Shown: piece after piece, positions 43,349 to 45,388 of the stretch | Layout of the letters: every line of letters starts with the position of its first letter | How positions within the stretch are numbered: position 1 is the first letter of the stretch | NCBI GenBank assembly: GCA_002722795.1 | Contig: PBMY01000007.1 | Span: forward strand, 1-45,388 | DNA length: 45,388 nt | From: Crocinitomicaceae bacterium | GTDB lineage: Bacteria; Bacteroidota; Bacteroidia; Flavobacteriales_D; Sanyastnellaceae | Direction of reading: 5' to 3' | The notes under the pieces: generated by a model | What the model saw: the letters and a program-made list of their open reading frames with translations, nothing else | What the model was told of the DNA's origin: nothing | The model's database searches: none | Program-made: the position numbers and the translations under genes

Positions 43349-44875
43349 ATGAAGCAGTATCATTTGTTTTTCATGTCGTTAATCATACTTTCTTGCGAAA
43401 GCAATGATATTTCACACATACAAAGCCATCATAAGCTAAATGTCTTATTTATTATTTCAGATGATCTTAATTGTGATTTAGGAGCATATGGAAACAAGGA
43501 AGTAAAATCACCAAATATTGATGCTTTGGCTAAGAAGGGCGTGCAGTTTAATAATGCACATTGTCAATATCCTCATTGTGGACCATCTAGGTCGTCAATT
43601 ATGACAGGGATGTATTCAGATCAAACTAAAATCCTAGAAAATAATATTTATTTAAGAAGTACTATTCCAGATGTGATCACTCTTGCTCAACGATTTAAAC
43701 AGCAAGGCTATCAATCAATTAGAATTGGTAAGATCTTTCATCTTGACAATCCTGGAACAATAGGAACATCTGGTATAGATGATATTTATTCATGGACACA
43801 TACAATTAATCCCTATGGCAAGGATAAAGTTGATGAGCACTTAATTAATTCTCTTGCACATAGGCGTTACGGTGGTACACTAAGTTGGTTAGCTGCAGAA
43901 GGAAATGATAATGAGCATACGGACGGAATCGCAGCAATTGAAGCAGTTGAACAACTTGAAAAATTCGCAAATTCCGGAGATAATTTTTTTCTTGCATTAG
44001 GCTTTATGAAACCTCATTTGCCTTTTGTCGCACCTGTTAAATATTTCGAAACTTATAATACTGATTCAATTCTTATTCCAAAGACCCCAAATGAGTATTT
44101 AAGTACATTGCCAGTTCCCGCAAGTAAGTCAATTAGTTCAAGAAAACTACAGATTAGTCTTGATGATTCTTTAGCCAAAGAAATTAAGAAAGGATATTAC
44201 GCGACAGTTTCTTTTATGGACGAACAAGTTGGTAGAGTTTTAAAAAAACTTGAAGAAACTAGTTTAGATAGAAACACAATTGTAGTATTCACCTCAGATC
44301 ATGGGTTCCATTTAGGAGAACATGGCCATTGGCAAAAGCAAACCTTATTTGAGAATTCCACTAAAGTCCCTTTGATTTTTTATGTTCCCGATAATATTTC
44401 TTATGACTTTACAACAAACACACCTGTTGAGTTAATCGATATATATCCTACTTTACTTGACTTGGCAGGAATAGAAATCCCTAAAAATGTTGTCGGAAGA
44501 AGTCTGAAAGAAGTTTTGTGTAAAAGAGATTCATCTGTTCGTGAAAGTGCATTAACAAAATGGAATAATGGATATTCAATTAAAACAGATAGATATCGAA
44601 TAACTAGATGGGGCGATGATGGCTCACTTGGTTTTGAATTATATGACCATAGATATGACACACAAGAACTCAATAACTTAGCAAATGATTCATTGTATAG
44701 TTCGGTTTTTGATTCACTTAAAGTCGTATTAAATAGGAGAATATTTGAATCAAAGCAAAAGCCACGAAATCTAGGCCGACAAATTGAAGGTGTTAAACCC
44801 ATAAATACTCCAAAAGTTGTAACTTATAGAGACATTCACAATTTAAATGGTGATGTAACTTTTTATGATGAGTAG
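43349..44875 (+). CDS. Type-I sulfatase lipoprotein (iduronate-2-sulfatase-like)
   Basis: A 508-residue sulfatase with a lipoprotein-type signal (lipobox LIILSC, Cys16). Metal-binding Asp38-Asp39 in FIISDDLN, and the formylglycine motif Cys77-Gly-Pro-Ser-Arg in HCGPSRSSIMTG (needs maturation by an FGE/anSME). TSDHGFHLGEHGHW is the second metal-site block. The overall layout and KPHLPFVAPVKYF resemble iduronate-2-sulfatase-like enzymes, but the true substrate is unknown. The next sulfatase begins inside its last codons (overlap 11 bp), so they are coupled. Confidence 0.93.
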   Translation: MKQYHLFFMSLIILSCESNDISHIQSHHKLNVLFIISDDLNCDLGAYGNKEVKSPNIDALAKKGVQFNNAHCQYPHCGPSRSSIMTGMYSDQTKILENNIYLRSTIPDVITLAQRFKQQGYQSIRIGKIFHLDNPGTIGTSGIDDIYSWTHTINPYGKDKVDEHLINSLAHRRYGGTLSWLAAEGNDNEHTDGIAAIEAVEQLEKFANSGDNFFLALGFMKPHLPFVAPVKYFETYNTDSILIPKTPNEYLSTLPVPASKSISSRKLQISLDDSLAKEIKKGYYATVSFMDEQVGRVLKKLEETSLDRNTIVVFTSDHGFHLGEHGHWQKQTLFENSTKVPLIFYVPDNISYDFTTNTPVELIDIYPTLLDLAGIEIPKNVVGRSLKEVLCKRDSSVRESALTKWNNGYSIKTDRYRITRWGDDGSLGFELYDHRYDTQELNNLANDSLYSSVFDSLKVVLNRRIFESKQKPRNLGRQIEGVKPINTPKVVTYRDIHNLNGDVTFYDE

Positions 44876-45388
44876 AAAACATAGTTCATATTTAATTATA
44901 TTATCCTGCTTTTTGTTTTCTTGCGTTGATAAAGTTGACTCGCCAAATTTTATTTTCATATTAGTTGATGATCAAGGTTGGAATGGCACTTCAGTTCAAA
45001 TGATGAATTCTGATACTCTATCAAAAAGTGACTATCATGAAACACCCAACCTTGAAAAACTAGCTTCCAGTGGGATTAAATTTTCAAATGCTTATTCTGC
45101 AGCGCCTGTATGTGCTCCATCTCGGTATAGTATACAATTTGCTAAAACTCCAGCTAGATTGAGCTTAATAAGAGTTGGCATGAATTCAGATCATATCGAT
45201 CATGAAGGTATGATGAGCATTCCTAAAGCATTAAAAGAAATCAATTCAGATTATGTAACTGCCCATTTTGGAAAATGGGGAATCGGGAGCTCCCCGGAAA
45301 TTGTAGGATATGATTTTAGTGATGGACAAAATCAAAATAGAGAGGGTGGTTTTGAAAATGACACAAGCCAATGGAATTGTGAAGTCAA
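44865..45388 (+). CDS. Type-I sulfatase lipoprotein, truncated by the window end
   Basis: An open frame running off the right edge (at least 174 codons). It overlaps the preceding stop by 11 bp in another frame. The start may be ATG 44865 or 44868. A lipoprotein signal (LIILSCFLFSC) is followed by PNFIFILVDDQGWNGTS, the usual sulfatase N-terminus with metal-binding aspartates. The formylglycine motif is CAPSRYS, with the Cys about residue 82-83. HFGKWGIGSSPE follows, equivalent to the GKWHLG substrate block, here with Ile for the His-Leu. The rest lies outside the window. Confidence 0.88.
   Translation, partial: MMSRKHSSYLIILSCFLFSCVDKVDSPNFIFILVDDQGWNGTSVQMMNSDTLSKSDYHETPNLEKLASSGIKFSNAYSAAPVCAPSRYSIQFAKTPARLSLIRVGMNSDHIDHEGMMSIPKALKEINSDYVTAHFGKWGIGSSPEIVGYDFSDGQNQNREGGFENDTSQWNCEV

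Overview
The window reads as a chromosomal segment of a marine Bacteroidota, most likely Flavobacteriales. The evidence is low G+C, TAnnTTTG-type -7 promoter boxes, type IX secretion-style C-terminal sorting domains, a TonB receptor with a carboxypeptidase-regulatory-like N-terminus, a short-LID adenylate kinase, a Tgt without zinc-ligand cysteines, a single-chain E1 dehydrogenase, GCTD...NYN...GSC modules of marine Bacteroidota, and sulfatases. The taxon is inferred from gene content only.

Layout. 1-13.8 kb is mostly conserved housekeeping: the end of an rRNA operon (5S plus terminator), der, metK, dnaB, an exported 'asparagine synthetase B-like' protein, a SiaB-like kinase, a WYL regulator, a muramidase-like protein, a DUF554 membrane protein, tgt, an LptF/LptG permease, ispE and era. 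13.8-15.0 kb is a decay zone. It holds a broken haem-binding-domain gene and a 5' relic of a phosphofructokinase gene on the minus strand, with an intact small cysteine-rich gene between them on the plus strand. 15.0-16.6 kb holds a tandem pair of paralogous membrane proteins. 16.6-20.8 kb is an A+T-rich minus-strand block of envelope and secreted proteins (MORN/CsgG-like protein, Cys-repeat lipoprotein, barrel-like protein, two BamE-like lipoproteins). An initiator tRNA-Met follows at 21.2 kb.

21.4-30.6 kb is mixed: an exported class-I amidotransferase-like lipoprotein, a vanadium-haloperoxidase-fold secreted protein with a dockerin-like tail, xseA/xseB, a Reeler-type CxxCH protein beside a frameshifted OB-fold gene, a DD-peptidase-like DUF5715 protein and a secreted alpha/beta hydrolase. 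30.6-37.3 kb is central metabolism and GTPase genes: lpd, adk, obg, psuG, fused E1 and an S4-domain protein. 37.3-45.4 kb is a probable nutrient and polysaccharide region: a TonB-dependent receptor, a secreted beta-helix protein, a divergent phosphofructokinase and two sulfatases, the last one cut by the window edge.

The points most worth following are the paired relics around the small Cys-rich gene, the A-AAA-AAG frameshift in the OB-fold gene, the phosphofructokinase with a changed metal-site residue next to sulfatases, the envelope cluster with shared modules, and the haloperoxidase-dockerin architecture. I did not find a clear-cut new defence system, CRISPR array, prophage or insertion sequence.
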